This document shows positions 10,239-21,385 of a stretch of 64,000 bases of DNA, piece by piece; the first letter of the stretch is position 1; each line of letters begins with the position of its first letter. The stretch is from Lepidostoma basale (taxonomy: Eukaryota > Arthropoda > Insecta > Trichoptera > Lepidostomatidae): assembly GCA_022606425.2 (NCBI GenBank), contig JAHDVF020000890.1:834501-898500 (forward strand). Direction: 5' to 3'. Below the pieces are notes generated by a model, which ran no database searches, was not told the DNA's origin, and saw only the letters and a program-made list of their open reading frames with translations. A program made the position numbers and the translations under genes.

Positions 10239-10668
10239 TTATGTATGGAAGCGAATCATGGAACTGGTAAAAGAAGGATGAAAGTAGAATAAATGCAGTA
10301 GAAATGAGATCTCTTAGACGAATGTATGGATACTCTGTTTGAAAGAGTGTCAAATGAAAATATAAGAAGTGAATGCGGGGCGAATGATGGTGTTATGAAC
10401 AAAATAGTGAGAGGATCATTAAGATGGTTTGGACATATGGAAAGAAAGAATGGTAAAAAAATTATATGTTAACGATGTAAATGGAACTAGAAATAAATCA
10501 AATAAATAAAATATTGAATGTCGGCCACGTGAAGAGTCAGAGAAATCGACGTGCGTGCATGATAAGATGTATAAATATTGAGGAAGTGGGAGAAGAAAAG
10601 TGTGGCAGTCCATTCTTTCGGGCTATCCCTTCGGGGAGACGGCGTGATGGTTAAGTTAGTTAGTTTTA
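10239..10668 (+). mobile_element. RTE-like retrotransposon, 3' fragment, GTTA-type tail
   Basis: Starts at the TLMYGSES(W) block, passes MRSLRRM and SLRWFGHMERK with a deletion, and ends at GGCGTGATGGTTAAGTTAG. Several indels; non-coding. Confidence 0.75.
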
Positions 10669-10699
10669 AATGGTCTTGTAAAATAAAATACAAGTTCAT

Positions 10700-11070
10700 C
10701 TTCTTCTTCAGCCTATTCCCGTCCACTCCTGGACAAAGGCCTCCTCCATTTGTTTCCACGTCACTCTGTCTTGTGCAGACTGCATCTAGGTTATTCCGAC
10801 ACGTCTGTTCAGGTCATCCTTCAACTGTAGTTGCGGTCGCCCTGCACTTCTCTTTGCTGTCCACGGTCTCCAAGTCAGCAGTCTTCTCTTCTTTTATCGT
10901 CCGAGCTTCTGGCTACGTGACCTCCCCATTGCCACTTTAGAGTCGCTTCACCGTATCATTTCTGACTCTGTCTCTTAGGCTTATTCCTAACATGGTTCTG
11001 TCCATGGCTCTTTGGGTCACTCATAGTTTCTCGGCACTTTGTTTGGTCAATGTTATATTATAGTTTCGAG
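10700..11070 (-). mobile_element. Second non-LTR RT family, C-terminal fragment
   Basis: Minus strand reads RDRVRNDTV, LTWRPW-like and GRPQLQWKDDLNRHVG-like blocks, with QDRVTWKRMEEAF and EWTGIG at the end. This is the tail of an RTE-type RT distinct from the main family. A sister copy is at 29508-29920. Confidence 0.65.
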
Positions 11071-11344
11071 GCCATAATTAGCAACTGGCAGAAATTTTTC
11101 TTTTCAGGTTGATCGGTATTTTTCGGTTTTAAAGATGTAACCCATTTTTCTGAAAGCTGCCCAGCTTAGTCTAATTATTTTTGATAAGTTCATATAAATA
11201 AAACATTATGTTAAATGTTGACTAAGTAATTAAAAAATAAATAATAATATTTGTTTTAAAAATAAAAATTCACATACATATGTTAACTAGTTAATAAAAT
11301 ATTATTAAAATTAAATTTAATTATCATGTTATTTTCTACTTTTT

Positions 11345-11548
11345 CATAAGTTGTATATCGGCAATGTGAATGGAATAATGGATCGAGGAAGACCGTGGAA
11401 AACGGGACACTAACAAATTAATTAATTACTAAATGGCGGCCATGTTAAAGTGTGTCACGATGTTTAGAGGAATCTCGATAGATATGTCAGGTTAAAACAG
11501 TTTGGCAGTCTATCCTTCCTACCTACCTCTCCTGGAAACTATAAGTTA
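11345..11548 (+). mobile_element. RTE-like retrotransposon, highly decayed 3' fragment
   Basis: Order of blocks kept (GTGAATGGAATAATGG, CGAGGAAGACCGTGGAAAAC, GGCGGCCATGTTAAAG, TTTGGCAGTCTATCCTTCC), many substitutions, internal loss. Confidence 0.6.
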
Positions 11549-12049
11549 TTATTTGTTCTAATTCATAATATTGAAAATGGGTTAGAATCATATCATTATT
11601 TTAAAAACTTTTCACGGGCTTTTATTTAAAAAAAATTTACTACGGACCCTCTCAATGGTTCTTACGTACCCTTGGGAAACTGTGGAAACTACTCTGGGTA
11701 ACTCAGCTCTAAAGTAATATACACATTGGTAATGTTTCGTCTTGAATTTACCAATATCTACATTAATTATTAAATGCTGCCTTGAATTGATGTAATCGTC
11801 AATTACTGAAATAATTGAGGTGTATAATTATCAATCGCACTGAATATAACATATGTACATAAATTAGCGCATGCGAGATGTAAATTTGCTTATGTATAGG
11901 AAGCTAATGGTTAAAATGGATTAATTCTATTATCCCACTAACAACTTGAATAAAGTAAAAAATATTAATTTTAATGAGCGCGATTCAACCTAGTGTTTAT
12001 TTAATATGTGTTTCTAGATTTACAAGTAATCTTCAAATATACTATAAAA

Positions 12050-12205
12050 TTATATAATTATTACGAACTAAAACGTCTGTTTTCTAGAAGTTTTATTATA
12101 TTTTATGTGAATGACATTTGTCTAAGGCATTATCAAATGTGAAATTTGATAATGTCTTAGACAGGCAAAATATGTCATTCACTTGAAACATAATTCTAGA
12201 AAACA
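12050..12205. repeat. Foldback element, family B
   Basis: CTAAAACGTCTGTTTTCTAG and TTTATGTGAATGACAT mirrored by GTCATTCACTTGAAA. The centre has TTGATAATGTCTTAGACAGG, with stem II GTCTT..AGGC drifted. Confidence 0.65.
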
Positions 12206-12217
12206 AAGTTTTTCTTC

Positions 12218-12790
12218 TTCTTCCTGGCGCTTTCCCAACTCATCGTCTGTATTGACTGTTGGGGTCAGCTCTTCTCGATCTAAGGCTGTACCTCGCACGG
12301 TTCTGAGTATCGCCCTCACTTAAGCCATTTCTCTGCAAGACGCTATTGCACTGAATCATCCACGTGTTCCTAGGTTTTCTTCTAGATGTTTGACGAGGAA
12401 GATTCACAGACAAAGCTCTATTTACTGTTTTATATGCCCATACCATTTCATCTGTCTTTCTTCTAGTTTACTATTTATATCCGTAACTACCAGACTATCC
12501 CGAATGCGTGAACTTTTTATTTTATCTCTCAGCGATACCCCAGCAGACCACCTAAGCATTCGCATTTCTGCCATTTTCAGTTGCCCCGTGAAGCCACTGT
12601 ACATTGTCCAACATTCGGAGCCGTACATAATTGTAAGTCTGACAATAGTCTGGTATACTTTTCCTTTTTGTTTTACAGGCATTTTTGGGTCACATAACAC
12701 TCCTGTCATAGATCTAAATTATAGCCACCCCACTATTATTCTGTCATCAACATCTGCTGCACAACCTCCGTTTTTATGAATGAGTGAGCC
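12218..12790 (-). mobile_element. Third non-LTR RT family, C-terminal fragment
   Basis: Open frame 12422-12709 reads GKVYQTIVRLTIMYGSECW, MRMLRWSAGVSLRDKI and QMKWYGHI, the region after the RT domain of a different non-LTR lineage. It continues in another frame at 12240-12446 (RNTWMIQC). At least one frameshift. Confidence 0.65.
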
Positions 12791-12814
12791 CAGGTATTTA
12801 AACGAGTCACAATA

Positions 12815-12900
12815 TGAATGAAAACAGACGTTTTCATTCGTATTAATTATGTATTATTGAGTTTTACATCATTGTTCAAGAAACAATAAATAAAATTCTA
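12815..12900. repeat. Foldback family B, right end
   Basis: GAAAACAGACGTTTTCATTC, then TTATTGAGTTTTACATCATT and CAAGAAACAATAAA; short remnant. Confidence 0.6.
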
Positions 12901-13595
12901 TATTTAGTTTTTTTGTTGATTTTACTCCTTTAACATTATTAAACTTTGATGTAATTTATAAAATACAACATGAACATTTTCAGTTTTTCGTGGTATTATC
13001 TTTCACCTAACTCACCCTACGGCTGTGTAAACTTTTGAAAAAGCTCTTCGAAATGAGAATTTCGGATCATACCCCTTGATTTCCATATTCAATTATTTGT
13101 TTATTATTTGCTCTTATATTTATAAAATATCAATTTCGTTTAATAATAGATACTAAATATTTACAATATAATTTATTATTATTTATTGTTTCTCAAATAA
13201 TGCTGTGAAATTCCATACTTAATGTTAAACATTAACGGAAGTTTCCATTTAAGTAATGGAAGATACATGTGTCATATGACAAATGTATTAAATATTCGTA
13301 CATTGAATAATGTGTCGAAAAAAACTAAAAAATAATAAGTCAAATCCCCAGTTAGAAGGTATTAAAACAATATACTTGGTAAATGATCAATAAATAAATG
13401 AAATATATTTTATCATTATATTTTTATATTTCATTTTAATTATGTTATAACGAGTTTCGAATGACTCTATTTTCGTGGGTACACTTGCAGTAAAAGGTTT
13501 TTAAACCTTATACACGTAATTTTTAAAAACACGTTACGGTATCTGTCTTTAAGAGGAAAATGTATATAAAGAATTTCCTTTCTGTAAACCCGCGA
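12901..13595. other. No gene seen
   Basis: AT-rich single-copy stretch; no supported feature. Confidence 0.4.
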
Positions 13596-13597
13596 CT

Positions 13598-13692
13598 CTT
13601 GTGTATGGAAGCGAAGTATGGAACTGGCAAAAGAAGGATGAGAGTAGAATAAATGCAGTAAAAATGAGATCTCTAAGACGAATGTGTGAATA
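13598..13692 (+). mobile_element. RTE-like retrotransposon, internal scrap
   Basis: About 95 bp (LVYGSEVWNWQKKDESR..AVKMRSLRRMC) without a 3' end, so it was cut on both sides after insertion. Confidence 0.65.
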
Positions 13693-13789
13693 CTTTTCTG
13701 GCTTCTACGACAACTATATATCGTGATATGCAAGCACATCTATTTCTTCGTGGCGATTCGTATAAACGTTGATTTAAGGTAGTCATTAA

Positions 13790-14308
13790 AGTAGTCTGGT
13801 AACTTAAGCCGATTTTCATGTCTTTTTTGGAAGGCGTTTTTTTGTAGGAAAATAAAAATTAATCGTTTTGTAAATTTAGGATGTTTCTATTTACATATTA
13901 AAGATACAAAAATATTTTTTTTTGAAAAAAATTAATAGTTTATTATTATTATTATTATTGTTATTATTATTAATCGAAGTTGGTACCTCGAAAAAAAAGT
14001 GGGTGGCCCGGGTGATTTTGGCTTTTGATGTTATCTGAAATCAAAAATTCTTAAAAATTCTTAATCCAAAGACATGTCATTCTCGTCGGAACTACCGAGA
14101 CATTTTTCACCCCTAAATTTTTATTTTACAACCCCTTCTTTGCTGACATTTTTTTTTTCAAAGTCCGCCATTTTGTTATTTATCCATGAAATTTAACTTC
14201 TGTAGGTAAAAAAACATCCAAAATTTCCAAAACGATTCATTTTTATTTTCCTACAAAAAAACGCCCTCCAAAAAAGACATGAAAATCGGCTTAAGTTACC
14301 AGACTACT
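13790..14308. mobile_element. TIR MITE, probable TTAA target
   Basis: Long terminal inverted repeats (~90 bp): AGTAGTCTGGTAACTTAAGC and CGATTTTCATGTC at the left mirrored at the right (GACATGAAAATCG..CCAGACTACT). TTAA lies at both outer edges (13786-13789 and, one base further out, 14310-14313). No transposase frame. A Kolobok- or piggyBac-type non-autonomous element is likely. Confidence 0.65.
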
Positions 14309-14311
14309 CTT

Positions 14312-14824
14312 AAATTAGGTAAACGATAGGTAAATAATGAAATTAAAAGTTATCGTGAAATAATAAATAAGTAAATTGATTTTCAGATCTTTGTTCGTTT
14401 TCCATTAGTTAAATTGCATGTTCGTATGTGAGAATGGATTAGATTATATAAGAATTATGTGGCCGTAAAATAGGCTGCCGATCGGGTGTCCATTCGGTCG
14501 TGATTTGATAGTATCGGGAATGGTACTTTTGGGAGCAGTGGGCTCTTATCTTCCCCCCGCAGATGCTGCGAACAAATTTGATGTCCCAGAATAAATTGTT
14601 TTTACGATTCAATAAACGACGATTGCACGTTATAAAATTAACGTGAAGGCGAACACTGCATGGTCCACGCGAAATTCTTTTTTTAGTATGTGTAATTTAA
14701 TGAATATTAAGTAAAGTTGTCGCAATTGCATACAGTTTAACGTCGGTATAGCATTGTTGAATGTAATTTTTTTTTTTAATATTTAAAGTTTTTAAAAAGT
14801 TGGTTAAACAACTAACATATATAC
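14312..14824. other. No gene seen
   Basis: AT-rich; a slightly GC-richer centre near 14460-14580. No coding signal. Confidence 0.4.
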
Positions 14825-15130
14825 GAGTATGACTAACTAACTAACTAACCATCACACCGTCTCTCCGAAGGGGTAAGCAGAAAGAAAGGACTGCCACACA
14901 TTTCTTTCCTGACATATTTCTCTCGCTTCCTCAACATTCATACATCGTGTAATGCACGCGCGTCGATTTCTCTGACTCCTCACATGGCCGACATTCAATA
15001 TTTGATTTATTTGATCGTGCCACGTTTTCCTCGGTCTTCCTCTATTTCTGGTTCCATTTACATCATTAACATATAATTTTTTACCATTCTTTCTTCATTC
15101 ATTCTTTCCATATGTCCAAACCATCTTTAT
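14825..15130 (-). mobile_element. RTE-like retrotransposon, 3' fragment, (GTTA)n tail
   Basis: Minus strand from WFGHMER through RGRPRKTWHDQINQ to the SILSAY region. Tail (TAAC)3 at 14830-14845. Confidence 0.75.
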
Positions 15131-15261
15131 ACAAATATACGAGTCTGTATTCTTAAAAATCCATTTTAATAACTAATACGAATAAAAACGACATTATTTT
15201 AGAAGTTTTATCATATTTCATATTTTATGGGTATGACATTTAATACAAATAAAAACGTCTG

Positions 15262-15567
15262 TTTGATTTGATTTATTCGATCGTGCAACGTTTTCCACGC
15301 TTTTCCTATGTTTCGAGTTCCATTAACATAGTTTTAATATATATATTTTTCCATTCTTTCTTCATTCATTCTTTCCATGTGTCCAAACCATGAGATTCTT
15401 TCATTATCTTGTTCATAACCATATCATTCGCACCATGAGGAGTCATAGAAATCGACGCGCGTGCATGACACGTTGAGGAATCGAAAGGAAAGAAAAGTGT
15501 GGCAGTCCATTCTTTCTGCCTACCCCTTCGGGGAGACGGCGTGATGGTGAGTTGGGTAGTTAGTTAA
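15262..15567 (+). mobile_element. RTE-like copy with 5' inversion (twin priming)
   Basis: The 3' part (15437-15567, plus) begins at ATGAGGAGTCATAGAAATC and ends GGCGTGATGGTGAGTTGG. Directly upstream, 15262-15436 is the preceding part of the same element in the opposite orientation (minus reading NGAND..MNKIM, then WFGHMERMNEER, ending at the HDQINQI region). Only about 20 bases between the parts are missing. This is the classic product of twin-primed reverse transcription. Confidence 0.65.
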
Positions 15568-15850
15568 AACATCTGTTTTCTAAAAGTTTTATTATAGTTT
15601 ATGGAAATGACATGTTTCGCCTTTCTAAGGCATAATTATATTAGAAATGCGTTCCACATCATTTCCACATTAATAAAATTCTGAAACCAGATATATTCAT
15701 TCGTATCAATTATTACATATGTAGTTTTATATCATTATTCAGTAAACATTAAATAGGAATAACATTTGATTATTCCCTTAGCAAGGCGAAACATATTATT
15801 CCCATAAAATATAGCACAAAATCTAGTTAACATAAGTTTTCTTTCGTAGC
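15568..15850. repeat. Foldback family B, decayed
   Basis: CTGTTTTCTAAAAGTTTTA, ATGACATGTTTCGCCTTTCT and later AAGGCGAAACATATTATTCC are arms of a B element stretched by unrelated insertions. Another B scrap lies at 15170-15265. Confidence 0.5.
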
Positions 15851-16440
15851 TTATTGTAACTTATTTGCACAGTTAAATGTATCTAATGAACTTTCTGCAA
15901 AAAAATACAAACCTTTTTAACAATATAGATTCGTTTTGACTTTAGTTTTTCCGTTAATTATTTTAATTTTTTTGTTATGCAATATTGTATGAATTCTAAT
16001 GTAATTTACTTTGAATATTCAGATCGAATTTCACAAATAAATTGCGATGAGGGGGCATTAAGGAAAAAACAACTTTTTATTTTAAACAAAACTAATAATC
16101 CTGGCAAAACATGTCACTCCCATATAAAATAAAAATACTCTTTGAAACAAACGATTTAATTGAAAATATAAATTAGAGTTTTACATCGTTGTTCACGTAT
16201 CTCGTAAGAAAAATAAGAACATTATTATTTTAATCTAAAAATAATTATTCTTATAAAATATAACGCAGAACAAAAACGTTTAAGGGTACAGAAATGAGTA
16301 AACACGAAAGAAACTAATAAAGTGAATCGTGGGAGGCCCCGTCTCCTGCAGGGGATGAAATCTGTCGGTATATTACGAGAGAAGGTTAGAAATGTCTGCA
16401 AAGAAAAGACGCACAGTTTTTATACATACGATTATGTAAT
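15851..16440. other. No gene seen
   Basis: Very AT-rich, with B-like scraps (ACATGTCACTCCCATA near 16107). No coding signal. Confidence 0.35.
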
Positions 16441-16442
16441 AT

Positions 16443-17285
16443 AACTAGCGGACCCGACAGACGTTGTTCTGTCCGTTGGCTTGCCTGCTATGAGCTGGCA
16501 AGATAAATAATCAAAATACTACAGAATTCGACATCAGCGCCATCTGTGGTAAACAAATATAACTATGAATTATTCTCAGAAGGTCAATTATTCATGAACT
16601 TCCCATAAGGTTTTAACGGTCATCTACCGGGTTCAATTGTGAATCTAAAGTTTAAATTGAAATCGAATTGAAAGAATCGCCCCCTTTACCACAGTAAAAT
16701 TATCCAACGTCCGCCCTCCTAAACAAGAACCGAAATTTAAAATTTACACTTTTCTCTAATTAGGTATGTATTTTATGCAATGGATTTCCTACTATAAATG
16801 AAAAAAGGCCTCATACGGTACAAAATTTATCCTATATCAAAACAATCATAGGTGATATAATGAACCTTTTTTAATGAGCTTTTATTTTAGATGAAGAACA
16901 TGATATTGAGTATTATGCCCAAGTAAACATTTTGCGTGTGAAAGTGTAGTTTATTTAATAGAACTTATAAATCAAAGCTTCTGAAGAAAGTGTAAAAGTG
17001 TATAATTCTGCATAGCTCGTGAATGAGCTTATTATTCTATATTGACGCAATGCCCACTCGAACTGCTCTAGCGCCTCCTAATTGCTAAAAAATTAAAAAC
17101 GCCCTGCCAGACCTTCAAAACGTCCACAAAGGGACGCTGGCGCCCCGGTTAAGAATCAAAGATCTAAGCCATTCAGGGACCTACTCAAACACACATTTAA
17201 AAAAATCAAAATCGGTCCAGCCGTTTTGGAGGAGTTCAACTACATACGCCCGTACAGAAGAATATACATATACAGATATATGTGA
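16443..17285. repeat. Unclassified interspersed element (partial)
   Basis: Starts TAGCGGACCCGACAGACGTT and ends with CAAAATCGGTCCAGCCGTTT, GGAGGAGTTCAACTAC and a TATA-rich tail. I recognise this pair of ends as a widespread insect repeat but cannot assign its class. No protein frame; single copy here. Confidence 0.4.
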
Positions 17286-17487
17286 TACGTTTATCAGTTT
17301 ACTTTGTACAGAATGGATTTTAAGTGTTAGTTATTTTTTTCAAATTTTCAGTATATGTTAACATAGTGAAAATTTACAATATAATTATTTATTTATATCG
17401 TTTCCCGATGTTGAAGATATTCGCAATGGATTATATTGGTTTTATGTTTGGATTTCACTATGTAAATACAATTTTTATTAATTTATC

Positions 17488-17960
17488 AATTCGGTACATA
17501 TTTGGCAAAAGGTCCCAACTGATTTTTATGAATTTTATAGGAGAGCAAAAATAAGATTTTATAATAACATTATTTTGATTATTTATAAAAATGTTATTTG
17601 TATTCCAAATCGTTTATTTCAAATGTCAATTTACGTAACATAACGTTATCTACAAGATATATTAGTAACTAAATTAAAAAAATATATACATATATTTAAA
17701 AAAAATAGAGCATGAATGCACATAAAAAATAAAATTCATAAAAAAGGACAGCTGTAACGTTTTGTCAAAACATAAAGTGTGCAAAAATAGTACAGATGGC
17801 ATATTTAACTCAATTTCACAAAAAAAAAAACGCATCTGGGACCTTTTGCCAAATAAGTACCGAATTATCGTTCTCCTGACGATGAAGGTAAAATATTTTC
17901 GTAACATGTCGAGAAAAATAATCTCAATTGGAAAAACACATTTTTTATTTGCTATGTTTA
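17488..17960. repeat. Foldback element, family I variant
   Basis: CAATTCGGTACATATTTGGC and AAAAGGTCCCA (17488-17520) are mirrored at about 17835-17868. The right arm continues into the ribozyme-like motif at 17871-17915. Confidence 0.55.
17871..17915 (+). ncRNA. Hammerhead-like motif, family I
   Basis: Stem I TTCTC (17871-17875) / GAGAA (17911-17915), five pairs. Core CTGACGA (17876-17882) fits CUGANGA exactly. Extra T, stem II GAAGG / TTTTC (two G-U pairs), then GTAAC where GAAAC is expected, AT, GTC (17908-17910). The A13 change would disable this copy, but core and both stems argue for descent from a ribozyme. Confidence 0.45.
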
Positions 17961-18099
17961 GTTTAAGAGTGTCATTTTTCTTAAACTAGGTCTCCTTGCG
18001 ATTTACCTAAAACTCACAGCAATTAGCTTAGTTATTTACTAATCTGAATAGTACCCGAATGTTACCGTTTAAACATAATAAGGATTATAAATCTTACCA

Positions 18100-18380
18100 T
18101 TTAGTACAACTATCCAGGCCGCCAGGAGCGCCGCTACCAAGCGGGATCTGCTATTAGTTAATCCTTTAATTGGACATGTCGACAGGAAGGCCCGCCTCGC
18201 CGCCATCTTGAAAGCTTTTTCAGGTAACTTCCGTTTCCGGCGACAGCTTTCAGTGCAGGTGGTGTCTCCGCGTCTCCCCGCTTAATTCCCGTTTAATTTA
18301 AAAAGCTCCGGCGCCTGTCTTAGGGCGTCGTTGTCAATTTGTCTTCACTGCGACGATGGCGCGCCGACACTGCATATCTA
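18100..18380. other. GC-rich single-copy island
   Basis: Markedly GC-richer (CCGCCAGGAGCGCCGC, CGCCGCCATCTTGAAAGC). No long frame and no repeat match. Candidate conserved non-coding or promoter-like DNA. Confidence 0.3.
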
Positions 18381-18486
18381 GAACAATTATGTTTAAAATG
18401 TAATGAATTACGTTAAAATACATTTACTTATCGCGAAGAAAGCTTCAAAATTATATTACGTATGTTCAGTTTTAATCATCCTATAA

Positions 18487-19014
18487 CCTATCCAAAAAAT
18501 CTAAAATGGCAGTGCACAATGGTGTTCTTCTACCGACCTTTATGTATGGAAGCGAAACATGGTACTGGCAAAAAAGGATGATAGTAGAATAAATGCAGTA
18601 GAAATGAGATCTCTTAGACGAATATGTGTATATACTCTGTGTATGATAGAGTGTCAAATAAAAATATAAGAAGTGAATGCAGTGCGAATGATGGTGTATT
18701 GAACAAAATAATGAAAGGATCATAAAGATGGTTTGGACACATGGAAATAATGAATGAAGAAAGAATGGTAAAAAATATATGTTAACGATGTAAATGGAAC
18801 TAGAAATAGAGGAAGACTGAGGAAAACATGGAACAATCAATTAAATTAAATATTAAATGTCGGTCACGTGAGAAGTCGGAGAAATCGACGTGCGTGCATG
18901 ACAAGATGTATGAATATAGAGGATCGAGAGAAGTATGTCATGACAGAACAGTGTGGCGGTCCATTCTTTCTGCCTACCCCTCCGGGGAGACGGCGTGATG
19001 GTTAGTTAGTTATG
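18487..19014 (+). mobile_element. RTE-like retrotransposon, 3' fragment, (GTTA) tail
   Basis: From the AVHNGVLLPTFMYGSETW block to SILSAYPSG and CGGCGTGATGGTTAGTTAG. Several indels. Subfamily as at 6118. Confidence 0.8.
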
Positions 19015-19895
19015 ATTTATTGTTTATTTTTTAAGCAATGATTTTTTACTCCACTTTAATGATATTATTTCTAGGAGTTTTATGATATATTTTGGGTGAC
19101 ACACATTTTGCCTTAGTAGGATGTTATTAAATGGCCAGTAGGTGAAAATGTCATTCCCATAAATATTATAAAACTTATTTAATCAAAATTTAGTAATATT
19201 GTATGCTTTGTAATGAATATATTTAATATTTCAACGAATGTTGAGTTGTGTGACATTTATATGTGTACAAATTATTAAAAAAATATTTTCACACAGAATT
19301 TTTTCTGTCCCATTGTTTCAACCTTCACGCAATCATGTTGGTTTTGTATATGTAATTAATTATGATCTTCACTCTTTTGTATTATTTTTGTGCATTAATT
19401 CTCCCTGTGAACCCTTTGCCGTGAAATTTAATAAAGACATTTTTAAAACACCCCTCAAACACGGCGGCGAAACAAAAAAAATAACAAAGGTTTCGTTTTC
19501 ACGTGCCATGTTCTTTTGTGGAATTGGTAACAATGAGCGCCACCAAAGGGTGCATATGCAGGCGAGGGCGCATTGTTCCCCGTGCGATGAAATGTACTTA
19601 AAAAGATTTTCCAATTTTACAACCCCCTCTCGGAAAATATTCGCGATAAAGCGGACTGCATTGACTGAATCTAAACATTCTTTTGCTCTTGTTTCCTTTC
19701 CTGAATCTTTGTTTGTCGCGAAAAAGTTTTATTATTTTTTTTAGTTCGTTTTTTGGGTGTCTGGTATTTTTCAAAACTAACCATCATACCGTCTCTCAAA
19801 ATGCTGAATCTAAAATTATCACAATTGAAGTTGTATCCCAATCCCAGATCCCTTAATTTTTGGTACTAACATTTCAGAAAGTTAATTATACTCAA
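19015..19895. other. No supported gene; one 168-codon open frame
   Basis: The frame 19238-19744 (plus) is the longest non-transposon frame in the window but has low-complexity composition, no motif I recognise and no gene context. A chance frame is the likelier reading. Confidence 0.3.
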
Positions 19896-19896
19896 C

Positions 19897-20195
19897 ATTT
19901 TGAATGTATACAAATTCTTGTAGACAAATACTGGATTTTACCCATTGCGGATAATTTTTTTTTTATAAGGATTAATTGTATCTCAAAAGAAACGAATATG
20001 TAAATTGTTTTCTGGGAAAATAATATGGTGGCCGAGGCGCTTACAGGACTTATAACCTGTCATTGGTTGGGTTGAGCGATCGCTTTATGTAATTACAAAA
20101 TTCCCCATTTCGCCCTTCTTACGACCACCACGTCTGACAAATTTTTGGAAGTTGTATACATGCTAGGATGCTGCGCTTATCTTCACATTTTTATT
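19897..20195 (+). repeat. Repeat X copy
   Basis: Starts ACATTTTGAATGTATACAAA, ACTGGATTTTACCCATTGCG, later ATTAATTGTATCTCAAAAG, CCTGTCATTGGTTGGGTTGA and AAATTTTTGGAAGTTGTATA. Other copies: 25845-26037, 29960-30530, 44335-46720 (split), 47140-47320. Probably a non-coding DNA transposon. Confidence 0.65.
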
Positions 20196-20196
20196 A

Positions 20197-20269
20197 CACA
20201 CATTTAATTATACTCCAATGCGTGGGATTGGGATGACACACATTTAATTATACTCCAATGCGTGGGATA
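20197..20269 (+). repeat. Two-copy direct repeat, 40 bp period
   Basis: ACACATTTAATTATACTCCA plus ATGCGTGGGAT occurs twice, 40 bases apart, identical over 33 bases. Likely a recent slip duplication. Confidence 0.8.
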
Positions 20270-20397
20270 AGACACTTCGATTGAGTATGGTTTTTGCATT
20301 AGATTAGGTAAATTAAAGTCTAATTAGTTTACATCGCGAAATAGATTAGACGTTGGTACTTCACTTTTGTCTATTGATGTTTGCGAACAGCCGAACG

Positions 20398-20540
20398 AAC
20401 AGTGACGGTGCGGGCAACAAAGTGAAACTAGCCTAAAAAATTGTTATTGGAAATAAGAATTTATCAATCAAAGCATAAATGGCCGTTCACAATGGAGATC
20501 TAGTTCCAACCCATGGAAACGGTGTCATGGCTTGTTGTTT
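20398..20540 (+). mobile_element. RTE-like copy with internal deletion
   Basis: Begins GACGGTGCGGGCAACAAAGT and runs to GGAGATCTAGTTCCAACCC, then jumps to the terminal ATGGAAACGGTGTCATGG and TTG tail, losing about 500 bases. TTG-tailed subfamily. Confidence 0.7.
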
Positions 20541-20554
20541 TTTCTTTCATTTTT

Positions 20555-20760
20555 TAGTTTATTTTTCTCAACGGTTAAACATCCTTGGATGGATGTTTCG
20601 AAGAGAACGACATAAACTGTTTATATCGTCCTCTCGAAGGTGAAGGTATACAACCTTCAAACTAAATGTAAGAGTGAAAAAAGGTGTTTTAATTCATAAA
20701 AAAATTGTCGATATGGAATTCCACAGTGTAAATATCTTAAGTTCATCAAAAAAATGTTTC
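20555..20760. repeat. Foldback family I, decayed
   Basis: TTTAGTTTATTTTTCTCAACG, CATCCTTGGATGGATGTTTC, TCGTCCTCTCGAAGGTGAAG and AAAAGGTGTTTTAATTCAT are family I arm pieces in order. Confidence 0.5.
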
Positions 20761-20815
20761 GATGAACTTATGGTACTAGATCAAAAAAATATCTTGACAA
20801 TAAGTTGCCTTTTAT

Positions 20816-21091
20816 CTAACTCACTAACTAACCATCACGCCGTATCTCCGAAGGGGTAGCCAGAAAGAATGGACTGCCACACTTTTCTTTCCCGACATAT
20901 TTCTCTCGCTTCCTCAACATTCACACATCGTGTCATTCACGCGCGTCGATTTTTTCTGACTCCTCACGTGGCCGACATTCAATATTTGATTAATTTGATC
21001 GTGCCACGTTTTCTTCGGTCTTCCTCTATTTCTAGTTCCATTTACATCGCTACCATATAACTTTTTTACCATTCTTTCTTCATTCATTTTT
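20816..21091 (-). mobile_element. RTE-like retrotransposon, 3' fragment, GTTA tail
   Basis: Minus strand: MNEERMVKKLY-like start, NRGRPKKTWHDQINQ, RSQKKSTRV, then the SILSGYPFGD end and CTAACTCACTAACTAAC tail. Confidence 0.75.
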
Positions 21092-21117
21092 TTGCTTTTT
21101 ATCTAACTGACTCAATT

Positions 21118-21385
21118 ATTATTATTATCATTATTATTATTATTATTTTGTTGAATTGCTCTTTACATCATGAGCCAAATCGATGTAAAGGGCAGACGGG
21201 CAAACAGCTATCATAGTGATTCTCGTGACATATGATAGGTAGCTAATCTATCACCATTTTATTGTCACGTGAATTCTACACCAGACCAAAGACAGTGACA
21301 ATCATACTGCCCTCGTCGGGAATCGTTCCCGAAACCTTCGGGGTGGCAGTCAACGCAATTACCACTCGGCCACGAAGGTCGCTTG
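21118..21385 (-). mobile_element. tRNA-derived SINE, full length
   Basis: Minus strand: head CTTCGTGGCCGAGTGG (A box) and GGTTTCGGGAACGATTCC (B box damaged), body GTAGAATTCACGTGAC and TGGTGATAGATTAGC, tail (AAT)n at 21118-21152. Full-length partner at 63110. Confidence 0.8.

Larger units (their letters stand above)
10132..11707. mobile_element. Possible hAT-like non-autonomous element with nested insertions
   Basis: Begins CAGCGGTTCTCAAAC with ATAGACCCCTT, and ends with GGACCCTCTCAATGG and CCCTTGGGAAACTG, a style common in hAT MITEs. Flanks CTCTAGAG (10124-10131) and CTCTAAAG (11708-11715) match at 7 of 8 bases, the TSD length of hAT. Most of the interior is later retrotransposon insertions. 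Confidence 0.4.

Noticed and set aside
19238..19744. 168-codon open frame on plus
   Set aside because: No motif, no homology I recognise, phenylalanine- and serine-rich composition expected from AT-rich chance frames, and an overlapping minus frame. No promoter or splice evidence.
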